A stretch of 64,000 nucleotides of DNA from Proteus hauseri ATCC 700826 (GTDB taxonomy: Bacteria > Pseudomonadota > Gammaproteobacteria > Enterobacterales > Enterobacteriaceae). The stretch is taken from contig NZ_LXEV01000016.1 in NCBI RefSeq assembly GCF_001654965.1, positions 124,001 to 188,000 on the forward strand. Direction: 5' to 3'. The translations under genes and the position numbers were made by a program. Position 1 is the first letter of the stretch. Each line of letters begins with the position of its first letter. The notes beneath the pieces are model-generated. The model saw nothing but the letters and a program-made list of their open reading frames with translations. It was not told the origin of the DNA and did not search any database. Shown here piece by piece: positions 52,155-61,152 of this stretch.

Positions 52155-53129
52155 ATGGAACCAATTGCAGTCACAATACTGACGGGTTTTCTAGGATCAG
52201 GTAAAACAACGCTTTTGCGCCATATGCTTAACGAAGAGCATGGTTACAAAATTGCAGTGATTGAAAATGAGTTTGGTGAAGTGCCTATTGATGATGAGAT
52301 AATTGGTGATAGAGCGACTCAAATCAAAACACTGACCAATGGTTGCATCTGTTGTAGTAAATCCAATGAATTGGAAGACACTCTACTTGATCTTTGTGAC
52401 AGTCTTGATCGTGGTGAAATTGAGTTCGACAGACTCGTTATCGAATGTACAGGAATGGCAGATCCGGGGCCAATAACGCAGACTTTTTTCTCTCACGACA
52501 TAATCTGCCAGCGCTATTTATTAGATGGCATTATTACTTTGGTGGATAATGTTCATGCCCAGCAACAGCTTGATCAATTTACTATTGCGCAATCACAAAT
52601 TGGTTATGCGGATCGTATTTTACTAACGAAAACGGATGTTCAGCCTGCATCTCAAGAACTTCTTTCGCGGTTAAGACGCATTAATGCTAGAGCACCTGTT
52701 TATACCGTGATTAATGGGCAAATAGATTTAGGATTATTGTTTAACGTAAAAGGTTTTATGTTGAGCGATACCTTAGAAGTAAAACAGCCTTTATTTCGTT
52801 TTCAGGCGGAAAAACAAGATGATATCAGTTCTATTGTACTGAAATTTGATTATCCTGTTGAACTACATCAAGTCTCTGATGTGATGGAAAAACTATTACT
52901 TAGCTTTGCGGATAACTTGTTGCGCTACAAAGGTATATTAAATATTAAAGAGCAACCTAATCGCTTGTTATTCCAAGGCGTACAAAGACTTTATAGTGCA
53001 GATTGGGATCGCCCTTGGCGTGACGATGAGCATCGTGAAAGTATCCTCGTTTTTATTGGTATTCAACTGCCAGAAGATGAAATCAGAGCAAGTTTTGATG
53101 CGCTTATGCACAGTGCTGAAAACTGCTAA
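52155..53129 (+). CDS. yjiA: COG0523-family P-loop GTPase YjiA
   Basis: Metal-binding G3E GTPase. 324 residues from the ATG at 52155, favoured by its 7-base distance from AAGGAG; an ATG one codon earlier is equally open. Walker A GFLGSGKTT, metal motif CICC in TNGCICCSKSN, ECTGMADPGP, and TKTD (guanine specificity). Follows yjiX by 22 bases. Likely a metallochaperone, role in pyruvate transport unclear. Confidence 0.94.
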   Translation: MEPIAVTILTGFLGSGKTTLLRHMLNEEHGYKIAVIENEFGEVPIDDEIIGDRATQIKTLTNGCICCSKSNELEDTLLDLCDSLDRGEIEFDRLVIECTGMADPGPITQTFFSHDIICQRYLLDGIITLVDNVHAQQQLDQFTIAQSQIGYADRILLTKTDVQPASQELLSRLRRINARAPVYTVINGQIDLGLLFNVKGFMLSDTLEVKQPLFRFQAEKQDDISSIVLKFDYPVELHQVSDVMEKLLLSFADNLLRYKGILNIKEQPNRLLFQGVQRLYSADWDRPWRDDEHRESILVFIGIQLPEDEIRASFDALMHSAENC

Positions 53130-53160
53130 TTAAATACCCTGTAGTGAGTGTTAGAAAGAG

Positions 53161-53210
53161 AAGTAGTAGTAACCGTAGTAATGCAGTAGTAAGTAGTAAT
53201 AGCAGTAAAC
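53161..53210. repeat. Imperfect GTA/AGT trinucleotide-rich tract
   Basis: AGTAGTAGTAA, CGTAGTAA, CAGTAGTAAGTAGTAA and GCAGTAA follow one another. Not coding: stop codons in all plus frames. In the short gap between yjiA and cyuA. No function assigned. Confidence 0.55.
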
Positions 53211-53266
53211 GAATATTGAAGAAGCTCCTGACTTGAGGAGGATCCTGTTCCTAGGATCTTATATTT

Positions 53267-53302
53267 CACCCCATAATAACCAACATTATGGGGTGCTTTT
53301 TT
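53267..53302. terminator. Terminator between yjiA and cyuA
   Basis: Perfect 11-base stem CACCCCATAAT / ATTATGGGGTG, 7-base loop, six T on the plus strand. It closes the btsT operon and can serve the converging cyuA. A second smaller hairpin (GATCCT / AGGATC, 53241-53258) lies just before. Confidence 0.92.
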
Positions 53303-53314
53303 ATGATATTTTAA

Positions 53315-54637
53315 TTAACCGTTAGCAACAGCTTTATATTCCATAATCTCAATAATTTGAACATCAGTATGCTGCATTGCTCGGCTGGCTAATGCACAAA
53401 GATTTTCAATGGTGGTATCAACATCGTGAGCAACAATACCATCGTTACCAGTGACATAAGTATTATCCAATGCCATAAGTACAGCTTTATAAGCAGCGCT
53501 TGCCCCCGTTGAGACTTTCATCGCACAGCTATTAGATGCGCCATCGCAAATCACACCACTAATATCCCCAATCATACTACTAATTGCCATTGCCATAGGT
53601 TCATAGCGTTCTTCCATCAACCATGCTATGGCACCAGCAGCACCCATAGATGCTGTAGTTGCTGCACATAATGCAGATAAAGCAGGGAATTTATGATGAA
53701 TATAAATAGCTAGCAGATGAGAAAGTATTAATGCTCTAGCTGTTTTGGCGGCATCTGCCTTCAGATATTCAGCAACGACCACAACAGGCATTGTTGCTGC
53801 AATCCCTTGGTTACCGGAACCAGAGTTACTCATTGCAGGTAAAACAGCTCCCCCCATACGAGCATCAGAAGCTGCTGAAGTACGGATCATTATCTCTGAT
53901 AACAAATCTTTAGCGAGCAATCCGCGTTGCTGCTGGCGTTGTAATGTTTGACCAATATGTAAGCCGTAAGTATTGTTCAAACCTTCTTTTGATAAGGCAT
54001 CATTTAAATGTGCTGAGTCAAGAATAAACAGGATCTCTTCAGCAGGTACTTGGGTAATGAACTCATAAATTTCTTGAGTATTGGTGTTTGTTAACGCTTC
54101 TTTTATTTGGCACGGAGATGCGGTTTGTTGTGAATCGTTGTTAGTTTTATCAAGAAGCACTTTATCATTATGGATAATTTTAACGATGTTAGTGTGATTA
54201 CCTGCAATAATAACCGTCGCTTTATTTTCGCCATCTTCAATAGTGACTTCAGAGTAAAGAACTTCTTGGCATTCTTTTTTAATAGATACACTAACAATAC
54301 CGGATGCCAATAACGCTTTACTGGCCTTTACATCTTCAAGTGTAGCATTTTTTAGTACTTCTAAATCTGCTTCACTATCTCCGCCAATAGCACCTAAACT
54401 TGCAGCAATAGCTAATCCTACCATTCCGGTACCTGGCACAGTGACACCCATACCGTTTTTCATGAGATTAGGAGAAACTTCTGCTGTAATACGTGTGATA
54501 TTGTGCTGCAAATAGCTAGCGGCTTTGGCTGCTGCTAATGCAAGAGAAATAGGTTCAGTACAACCTAAAGCAGGTTTTACTTGTTGTTTAACCGCAGCTA
54601 TTAATGTGTTCCAACGAGAGGATAATTGTTCTTTCAT
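53315..54637 (-). CDS. cyuA: L-cysteine desulfidase CyuA (UPF0597/YhaM family)
   Basis: Fe-S enzyme that breaks cysteine into pyruvate, ammonia and sulfide. 440 residues; E. coli YhaM has 436 with very similar sequence. Conserved cysteines in [16 protein letters not shown] and [12 protein letters not shown] can hold the cluster. Centre [20 protein letters not shown] is the family hallmark. The transporter cyuP is not next to it; instead 700 bases of noncoding DNA precede it. The E. coli regulator of this gene, DecR/CyuR, has an orthologue at 21019. Confidence 0.9.
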   Translation of the reverse strand: MKEQLSSRWNTLIAAVKQQVKPALGCTEPISLALAAAKAASYLQHNITRITAEVSPNLMKNGMGVTVPGTGMVGLAIAASLGAIGGDSEADLEVLKNATLEDVKASKALLASGIVSVSIKKECQEVLYSEVTIEDGENKATVIIAGNHTNIVKIIHNDKVLLDKTNNDSQQTASPCQIKEALTNTNTQEIYEFITQVPAEEILFILDSAHLNDALSKEGLNNTYGLHIGQTLQRQQQRGLLAKDLLSEIMIRTSAASDARMGGAVLPAMSNSGSGNQGIAATMPVVVVAEYLKADAAKTARALILSHLLAIYIHHKFPALSALCAATTASMGAAGAIAWLMEERYEPMAMAISSMIGDISGVICDGASNSCAMKVSTGASAAYKAVLMALDNTYVTGNDGIVAHDVDTTIENLCALASRAMQHTDVQIIEIMEYKAVANG

Positions 54638-54974
54638 TGCATTGCATCCAATAAACTATATGAAAATTCAAAGGGTTATTCTTTTTTTAATGTTCTCATC
54701 ATACTGAATTTATCAGAGAAAGTTTTTTCTGAATTTCCTACTTTCTTGTAAATTTTGAGAAAATAATACTATTTTGATTAGAGAAATTAGGAGAATTTTT
54801 TATTTATAAGGTTGAGGAGAGATTTGAACTTGAGCTGTCAGAACAATACAGAAAATGACCAGTAACGCCAATGGATAGCTATCAATAGCGATTAGTAATA
54901 ATTGATGATTATCTTAAATAATAAATATATTTATAACAATATTTATTATAAATAATATTTTAATAATAATTAAA

Positions 54975-55012
54975 ATAAAAAAACAATAGAATGAATAGAT
55001 CATTCTATTGTT
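54975..55012 (-). terminator. Orphan terminator on the minus strand
   Basis: Perfect 13-base stem AACAATAGAATGA / TCATTCTATTGTT with loop ATAGA; on the complement it is followed by seven T. It lies 290 bases beyond the DcuC-like gene's own terminator and upstream of cyuA, so no annotated gene needs it. Confidence 0.75.
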
Positions 55013-55303
55013 AGTATAATTATCATACTTAATGTGGGCTAACTCAGAATAGTTAAAATAAATGGCAATGAGTGGGTAAAATTTTACTAAATGTCATCTT
55101 TTAACACAATGAATACTATGCTGTTTTTTTTAGTGAGTATAAGAATAAATTCTTATTATTTTGTTAATATTATTATATTTATGTTATTAAGAATAAAGAT
55201 TACAAATGTAGTAACTGCTTAATATTTAAATTACTTTCTACTATTTGTATTTATAGAATTTGCAATAAATTATGTTTATTTATTTTTAATATGTCTATTA
55301 TTT

Positions 55304-55338
55304 GAAAATAGTCTGAGGCAACCATATTGCCCCAGACT
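55304..55338 (-). terminator. Terminator of pepT/DcuC-like operon
   Basis: Hairpin with AGTCTG and GGCAA on one arm and TTGCC and CAGACT on the other, separated by a one-to-one bulge; on the complement ATTTTC follows. It begins just after the DcuC-like stop. Confidence 0.75.
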
Positions 55339-55345
55339 GATTTAA

Positions 55346-56713
55346 TTAATAATAGAAAATAGCAATAACAGCACAGTGGAAAACAAATCCCACCATTAAC
55401 GGCACTGCGGTTCTTTTCACTACATCAAAAGGCTGTAACTTGGCTCCACTTGATACAGCAATAATAACACCAGCAACAGGAGACATACCGCGTCCCATAT
55501 GTGACGCTTGTTGCATTGGTAAAATCATTGCAATTGGGTTAACACCCATACTGTGGGCAATTTGTGGAATAAGTTCAACGAATGCGAGGAAAGGTGCATT
55601 ACCAGAACCCATAATAATTGCTGCTGCTAAGGTAACAATAGCAAACACTAATGCCATCGCAAAAGGCGGTAATCCAACCGATTCAGCCATTATAATTAAG
55701 CTATCTATTGCACCACTCACTTTAATACCATGGGCAAAAACACCCGCAGCAACTAATAATCCCACCACATTACTAAACGCTGAGCCCATACCTTTTAGAA
55801 AATGTTGAAAGCCAGCACAAACTAATTTGAAGTCACGTAAACGTAAAGTCTCAATTAACATACAAACTGCCATTGAAATTAATACAATAGTAACAACATC
55901 TAGGTGGATGCCAACAACAAACAGGCTTGATGAACTGACTGCCATAATAATAGGTAACATTGGCAGTAGGGCATAAAACCCGGGTACGTTCTTATCGCTT
56001 TTAACTTCTTCTGAGATTTTTCCTAACTGAGGAATAAATCCTGATTTACGGTCGCAGTGACGTTGCCAAAATATATGGGTAATACCTACCGCCAATACGG
56101 TTGCAATTGCCGCCGGGCCTTGATAGTAAAGCACATATTCTACTACACCTAAATCAACCGCTTTTGCACCACGAATAGCATCAATGGCTGTTGGAGTATA
56201 AGCAACGCCCAATGATGTTGCAATCACGCCTGCCGCGGAAGCAGGGGATAAACCAAGTCCAATCATTATCGGGAACATTGTTCCCATTAATAGAACCGCT
56301 AATCCCGTTGCTGAAGGTATTGCTAGTTGTAAAATACTCGCGAGTAAAAAAGAGAAAAATAGCAACACATAAGGTGAGCGCATATTTTTTAATGGGCGAG
56401 TTGCAACGCGGACAACGGCCTCATTTGCACCAATATGATCCATATAATGCGCAAATCCCATCAGTGCCATAATCATCAGACCTAAATCTGCGGCTCTGCT
56501 ACTGAATAGATCACGTATTACTTCAAAAGGATCTAACCAGCTAATACCTGTAGTTTTGACATTTTTGGGTAAAATATCCCCCCAGCCAAATGTCATTGTC
56601 AGTGCCATAAGCACTAAACCTGCAACTAATAAAACCGGTTCGGCTTTATATCCTTTCAAGATCATCCTAGCGACAATAATAACGACAACTAAGACCGCAA
56701 GAATTTGGATCAT
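55346..56713 (-). CDS. DcuC-family C4-dicarboxylate transporter
   Basis: Inner membrane anaerobic C4-dicarboxylate carrier-type protein (DcuC or DcuD in E. coli), exchanging or exporting succinate and relatives. 455 residues with about 12 hydrophobic segments. Motifs SATGLAVLLMGTMFPIM, GSGNAPFLAF and QQASHMGRGMSPVAGV are family-typical. Its ATG overlaps the pepT stop (ATGA), so the two are cotranscribed and coupled. The actual substrate may differ; amino acids or peptides products are possible given pepT. Confidence 0.82.
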   Translation of the reverse strand: MIQILAVLVVVIIVARMILKGYKAEPVLLVAGLVLMALTMTFGWGDILPKNVKTTGISWLDPFEVIRDLFSSRAADLGLMIMALMGFAHYMDHIGANEAVVRVATRPLKNMRSPYVLLFFSFLLASILQLAIPSATGLAVLLMGTMFPIMIGLGLSPASAAGVIATSLGVAYTPTAIDAIRGAKAVDLGVVEYVLYYQGPAAIATVLAVGITHIFWQRHCDRKSGFIPQLGKISEEVKSDKNVPGFYALLPMLPIIMAVSSSSLFVVGIHLDVVTIVLISMAVCMLIETLRLRDFKLVCAGFQHFLKGMGSAFSNVVGLLVAAGVFAHGIKVSGAIDSLIIMAESVGLPPFAMALVFAIVTLAAAIIMGSGNAPFLAFVELIPQIAHSMGVNPIAMILPMQQASHMGRGMSPVAGVIIAVSSGAKLQPFDVVKRTAVPLMVGFVFHCAVIAIFYY

Positions 56714-57963
56714 GCTTTAACTCCAGGTGCAAAGCGCTCAGCAGTAATTTTAACTACTGATTTTAAAACATCACTTGCGGCGTAAAGCGATTTAACTGGT
56801 AGATATTCATAAATTGAGTGGAAGTTATGAGCACCAGTAAAGATATTAGGGCAAGGTAAGCCATTTTGAGAAAGTGCTGCACCATCATAACCGCCACGCA
56901 TTGGAATTGGGCGAGGTGTAATGCCATTGGTTTTATAAGCGGCAACAGCAATATCAATTGGATAACGATTATCACCTTGTAGGCTATTAAAGACGTTAGC
57001 GTAACGGTCTGCTAATTTACAAGTCACAGATCCCTCACCCCATAAACCTTCACAATATTCTGAAAGCTGTTTTAAAAATGCCATACGATGTGCGTAGCCT
57101 TTTTCGGTGAAATCGCGTACATCCATTTTTAATACAGTACGCGCACTATTACCGGCTAATTGTTTTACCCAATAATAACCTTCACGGCCTTCGGTATATT
57201 CAGGTGCTTCTCCACCTGGCAACATAGCCACAAATTTATGTGCCATTAAGAGTGAGTTTTTCAGTTTACCTTTTGCAGACATTGGGTGCGCTGAAGCACC
57301 CGTAAAGGTAATTTCTACATCACCCGCATTCCAGTTTTCATACACTAATTCACCAATACCACAGCAATCGAGGGTATAAGCAAAATCAGCACCAAATTCT
57401 TTAACATCAAAGGCTTTAGCACCGCGTAAACCTTGTTCTTCATCCGGTACAAAACCAATTTTTACCGTACCATGCTTTATATCTGGATTTTGTTTAAAGT
57501 ATTGCAACATATCCATAATGGAGGCGATAGCGGCTTTATCATCAGCGCCTAATAGGCTAGTACCATCGGTGACAATAATGTCATCACCAATATAGTTTTC
57601 TAATTCAGGAAACTCGCTTTGGCGCAAATAAATATCTAACTCTTTATTTAAGCAGAGGTCACCACCTTTATAAGGAAGAATTTGCGCTTTAGTATCATTA
57701 GTTTGCTCTGCACTGGTATCTAAATGACCAAAGAAGGCAACGGTTGGGACATCGTAATCAAGATTTGAAGGCAGAGTCGCTGTTACAATTGCAGTATCGC
57801 GAATTTTGATATCTTCAACACCTAATGCTTTTAATTCTTCAACCAGTTGTAAAGCAAGCACTCGCTGACCTTCTGATGAAGGCATAATACCTGCGGCGCC
57901 ATTTTCCCTATTTGTAGTGGTGTTAACTTTTGTATAAGAAATAAACCGATCAACGAGATTCAT
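56710..57963 (-). CDS. pepT: Peptidase T (tripeptide aminopeptidase)
   Basis: Zinc aminopeptidase that removes the N-terminal residue of tripeptides. 417 residues; E. coli has 408. Metal ligands are visible in GHLDTS (H80, D82), GADDKAA (D141-D142), PDEEQG (E175-E176), DCCG (D199) and AHNFHS (H379, H382). Start MNLVDRFISYTKVNT is typical. Overlaps the DcuC-like gene by 4 bases. Confidence 0.96.
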   Translation of the reverse strand: MNLVDRFISYTKVNTTTNRENGAAGIMPSSEGQRVLALQLVEELKALGVEDIKIRDTAIVTATLPSNLDYDVPTVAFFGHLDTSAEQTNDTKAQILPYKGGDLCLNKELDIYLRQSEFPELENYIGDDIIVTDGTSLLGADDKAAIASIMDMLQYFKQNPDIKHGTVKIGFVPDEEQGLRGAKAFDVKEFGADFAYTLDCCGIGELVYENWNAGDVEITFTGASAHPMSAKGKLKNSLLMAHKFVAMLPGGEAPEYTEGREGYYWVKQLAGNSARTVLKMDVRDFTEKGYAHRMAFLKQLSEYCEGLWGEGSVTCKLADRYANVFNSLQGDNRYPIDIAVAAYKTNGITPRPIPMRGGYDGAALSQNGLPCPNIFTGAHNFHSIYEYLPVKSLYAASDVLKSVVKITAERFAPGVKA

Positions 57964-58418
57964 TATAAGACTCCATTATATTTGATTTTTTGTATTCTCT
58001 CTTTATTTAATCTAAGTCGTCTTCTTTGATAAGAAAAAGCCAACACCTACTTGTATCATAAAAAAAACAATTAGGAATTAGTGAGAAATAATTTTTTTTG
58101 CAGGATTTTTTTAAGGTTAAATAAAATTTAATTTTTGGTTTTTTCTTTATTAAATAAAATGGTGTTTTTTGTATGTGTGGTTATTTTTATTTACTTTATT
58201 GGTCCTGTTTTTGTGAAATTAATCATAGATTTTTAGTGGTTTTTAGTAACTTTTAGTTTTTCTCTTTATTATAATTAATGTGTGTTTTTTAAAAATGATT
58301 AATATTTTTTCTGAAAATTAATGCTATTTTTTAAAAAAGAGAAAAGAGAAGTGATAGATGAAGAAAAAAATGAGCTTAAAATATTATTTATATATAAATA
58401 ATATGAGTATTTACAATA
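57964..58418. other. Intergenic region between pepT and the unknown island
   Basis: 455 very AT-rich bases between divergent genes, with long T and A runs. It must contain both promoters. A 22-codon frame (MKKKMSLKYY..., from 58359) overlaps the next gene's start but has no support beyond its reading frame. Confidence 0.4.
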
Positions 58419-59528
58419 ATGAGTAGCATCAATGAAGTTAGCAAAAAACCACTATCTATTAATAATAAAATAGTCTCTATAGGTAAAAGAATAAAATTAT
58501 CTATTTCTAGTCTATCTATTAAAGTAAGAAACACAATAAATGAATTTATTCATCATAATCGCTATGATAGTAAAGTGAATTTTGATTCAAAAGCTACTTT
58601 TTCAAAGGCTGGGAAATTAATTGTCAGTAATAAAGAAAAAAGTAATATAGATAATGAGATGAAGGAATCTAATATTGTTAATTCAAAGAGTGAATCTTTA
58701 AAAATTAATAAATTAATTATTAGTGATGAGGAGAAGAATAATGTGGATAATGAAATGATGGAATCTAATATTATTAATTCAAAGAGTGAATCTTTAAAAA
58801 TTAATAAATTAATTATTAGTGATGAAGAAAGAAATAATATAGATAATGAGATGAATGGATCTAAAATTATTAAATTTGAAAGTGAGTTTTTAAAACTTGA
58901 GATAAAAAAAGAAATGCCAGAATATAACCTTACAGATGAAAAGAAAATAGTTTTAAATAAAGGGCAGAGCGTTTTGGAATTTATCGAACTTCCAAATAAA
59001 GATTTGATACCAATTGATGAAGCTATTAACGCTCTTCATTCATGTAAACAAGATAGTTTGTTGAAGAGTAAGATGTTATTAATTGATTATATTACAGATA
59101 TGCAGTTTAAACCTCTAATGAATAATAATGTTGAATTACTAGAGAAATCCAATTCTAATTATTTAAAAGAAATTGAATTTGATGATACAAGATATGAATC
59201 TGTAATTTTTCATCCTTATGAAATAAGTGGATATGATGAAAAAGGAGCATCAACGCTATCTAATTTAAATAATGATGATACACCGATAGAATCTAATGAT
59301 AATAAAGTTCAATTTCATTCTAATGAAAAAGAATTAGCTATTGAAAGGGATAAATTTAAATCTTTCTTGATTGAAACAACAAAAGACATATCATTATTAG
59401 ATAGATTATCAAATGGTAAGAATAGTTATGGCTATACTTTTCTTGCTAAAGTCTCTAATTTTTTAGAAGATTACAATGGGATTAAAAGTAAAGAAAACTC
59501 AAATTATTTTAATAAAAAAAGTATTTAA
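58419..59528 (+). CDS. Unknown protein with three 32-residue tandem repeats
   Basis: 369 residues, not recognised. Rich in Asn, Lys, Ser, Ile and Glu; sampled G+C is about 20 percent in a 60-base line, far below neighbours. A basic N-terminus (about 1-45) is followed by three near-identical repeats (residues 66-97, 98-129, 130-161) starting KLIxSxEE. Then NKGQSVLEFIELPNKDLIPIDEAI and a helical C-terminus. No signal peptide or membrane segment. No strong ribosome site. It ends in an A7 run, and the following frame is open with it after one A insertion. Foreign origin is likely. Confidence 0.7.
   Translation: MSSINEVSKKPLSINNKIVSIGKRIKLSISSLSIKVRNTINEFIHHNRYDSKVNFDSKATFSKAGKLIVSNKEKSNIDNEMKESNIVNSKSESLKINKLIISDEEKNNVDNEMMESNIINSKSESLKINKLIISDEERNNIDNEMNGSKIIKFESEFLKLEIKKEMPEYNLTDEKKIVLNKGQSVLEFIELPNKDLIPIDEAINALHSCKQDSLLKSKMLLIDYITDMQFKPLMNNNVELLEKSNSNYLKEIEFDDTRYESVIFHPYEISGYDEKGASTLSNLNNDDTPIESNDNKVQFHSNEKELAIERDKFKSFLIETTKDISLLDRLSNGKNSYGYTFLAKVSNFLEDYNGIKSKENSNYFNKKSI
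58614..58901 (+). repeat. Three 96-base tandem repeats inside the unknown gene
   Basis: Units 58614-58709, 58710-58805 and 58806-58901 encode KLIVSNKEKSN / KLIISDEEKNN / KLIISDEERNN and continue with DNEM and ESNI(V/I)NSKSESLKIN in the first two. The first two are nearly identical across 32 residues, the third has drifted at its end. Confidence 0.9.
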
Positions 59529-59533
59529 ATAAA

Positions 59534-59902
59534 TTGGTTAAATCAGATTATTTTTTCAAATTAAATAAAAAAGTTAATGATGTTATTTCTTTGCAATATT
59601 TAAAAAATGAGCAAAGCAAGCATGAAAATGGTGTTGTAGAAGAAATTATTCTTAAGCAGCCTAGTGAAGAGGAGAAGTTAAAAGAAAAAGAGGAACAAAA
59701 AGAAATTCTAGCTAGAATGGATAAGACAAATGAAAGAAATCTCTCATTGATAGAGGAGCAGCATAAAGATGCACTTAATTTAATAAAAGAGAATGATTTA
59801 ATGAGTGATCTTTTCGGTGAAATAGACGAACAGCTTAAAATATCGAATGAAAATAAGCATCTTACATTAAAAGAATTACTGGAAAAAGTTAAAAAAAACT
59901 AA
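59534..59902 (+). CDS. Unknown reading frame, possible frameshifted continuation of the preceding gene
   Basis: 122 codons open from a TTG with no ribosome site; no ATG in frame until residue 61. The coiled-coil-like centre (about 44-80, EEEKLKEKEEQKEI) and C-terminal LTLKELLEKVKKN suggest a helical protein. Six bases earlier the preceding gene ends just after AAAAAAA; adding one A makes both into one frame of about 494 residues. May be an independent gene, but more likely a second half separated by a frameshift. Very AT-rich. Confidence 0.5.
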   Translation: MVKSDYFFKLNKKVNDVISLQYLKNEQSKHENGVVEEIILKQPSEEEKLKEKEEQKEILARMDKTNERNLSLIEEQHKDALNLIKENDLMSDLFGEIDEQLKISNENKHLTLKELLEKVKKN

Positions 59903-59906
59903 AATT

Positions 59907-60062
59907 ATGATGGTGGTGCCCATGATTTTTATTTTGGCTATATTTTCAATTTCAATTTTAATGATGAAATTGATAATGTTTAAAAGTAAAAATACACAAA
60001 ATGGTTTTTTAGCATCAATAATAAATACCCTGTTAAACTCAGATGATAAAATAAAATATTGA
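59907..60062 (+). CDS. Small hydrophobic protein (about 51 residues)
   Basis: ATG ATG start at 59907 or ATG at 59922 (the latter preceded by GGTGG). The predicted peptide MIFILAIFSISILMMKLIMFK carries one membrane helix and a short polar tail ending DDKIKY. It is 4 bases after the preceding frame. Short and AT-rich, so chance is possible. Confidence 0.4.
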   Translation: MMVVPMIFILAIFSISILMMKLIMFKSKNTQNGFLASIINTLLNSDDKIKY

Positions 60063-60242
60063 TGGTTATAAATACTTTCTATAAGAGAGTGTCAATAATA
60101 CTGTTAATATTATTCTCTATAAAAATTAATTTTATGTTTTTATTTATGAAAATAATTGGTTGTATAGATGGTGGATAAATGATAGATGGGGAGAAAAGAA
60201 AATATAGAATATTGTCTCTATTAAATTAATAGGATGATAATT

Positions 60243-61094
60243 ATGAATGTTGACAATATGAAGATAATGCCACAAGGAATGTCTTCAGTTTTACAAAAGA
60301 AGATATCAGAGATTGTTCTCTTTATTAATCGAGACTCAGTATTATCAATAGTAAATTCATCAAATAAATTCCTTGATGTCAAATGTTCTACAGGGGAATA
60401 TATAAGTGAGGTAGAAGGATCCATTTATATGGATGAGAGAGATAAAATAGCTTACTTGAAAAAAGAAAAATATACTTCTGATTCATATTTCATTGATACT
60501 AATGAAAAGATTAATTTTTCTGAAAATGAAATGATAACGGATGAGGTTATGGTTAATAAATCAATAATGAATGAATTAATTGATGATGAAGATGCCATGA
60601 ATTATGATAATAAATCAATAATTGATGATGAAGGTAAAATGAATTCTGATAATAAAGAAAGATTAAAGGAAATATATACAAGTCAGATTGATAAATATTT
60701 TTCTTTCATTCAGTTAACCAACGAAGATGAAAGAATTATATCATCAAAAATACAGTTTCTGCTTCAAAAAGAAATTGTTTTTTTAGAAGGTTTTATTGAA
60801 ATTGAAATTTTAAATATAAAAATGAAAATGGTGGAAAAATTATCAGAGCTAGTTGAAAATTGTAATTTTAAAGAAGAGTTACTTCAGAAAACAAAAGGAA
60901 TGACATTAAAAGATCTTCTTTTTAGAAAAGATAAAGAAAACTATTATTTGACTAATATTTTTTCTGAAACATTAAAGAAGTACTATAAATATATAAATCG
61001 TTCCAAACTTTATGATATAAAAAGAAATAAGGATGCTTCAAATTCGATAATTAGTTTGGTTTTAGCTAAATATGATAAAGAAGGTGTTATTTAA
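60243..61094 (+). CDS. Unknown AT-rich protein
   Basis: 283 residues, not recognised. The ATG at 60243 is preferred because AGGA lies eight bases upstream; an ATG at 60234 is in frame. The central part is acidic with repeats of NKSI(M/I) and DDE (NELIDDED, NKSIIDDEGK), and the rest is helical (LQKEIVFLEGFIEIEIL). C-terminal KGMTLKDLLFRK ... YYKYINR resembles by eye the C-termini of the two preceding frames (DISLLDRL, LTLKELLE), hinting at a common family. Last gene of the island and followed by a terminator. Confidence 0.6.
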   Translation: MNVDNMKIMPQGMSSVLQKKISEIVLFINRDSVLSIVNSSNKFLDVKCSTGEYISEVEGSIYMDERDKIAYLKKEKYTSDSYFIDTNEKINFSENEMITDEVMVNKSIMNELIDDEDAMNYDNKSIIDDEGKMNSDNKERLKEIYTSQIDKYFSFIQLTNEDERIISSKIQFLLQKEIVFLEGFIEIEILNIKMKMVEKLSELVENCNFKEELLQKTKGMTLKDLLFRKDKENYYLTNIFSETLKKYYKYINRSKLYDIKRNKDASNSIISLVLAKYDKEGVI

Positions 61095-61120
61095 ATTTTC
61101 AAGTAGAGATCTCTTGTTAA

Positions 61121-61148
61121 AGCCTGATAATGATTTATCAGACTTTTT
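61121..61148 (+). terminator. Terminator of the unknown island
   Basis: Stem AGCCTGATAA / TTATCAGACT with one mismatch and a TGAT loop, followed by five T on the plus strand. May also serve the MATE gene on the minus strand. Confidence 0.75.
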
Positions 61149-61152
61149 AAGA

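Larger units (their letters stand above)
54638..55345. other. Intergenic region between the DcuC-like gene and cyuA
   Basis: 708 very AT-rich bases. They hold two terminators on the minus strand (55304-55338 and 54975-55012) with about 290 bases between, and then 338 bases up to the cyuA ATG, which must contain its promoter or leader. No open frame of convincing length. Confidence 0.5.

Noticed and set aside
53315..54637. L-serine dehydratase
   Set aside because: Shares a distant domain, but the length and motifs fit the YhaM/CyuA family.
58359..58427. 22-codon leader peptide before the island
   Set aside because: Overlaps the next start in another frame, no ribosome site and Lys/Tyr/Asn-rich composition expected by chance in AT-rich DNA.
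58614..58901. CRISPR-like direct repeats
   Set aside because: Units are adjacent, 96 bases long, in frame and coding, without spacers.
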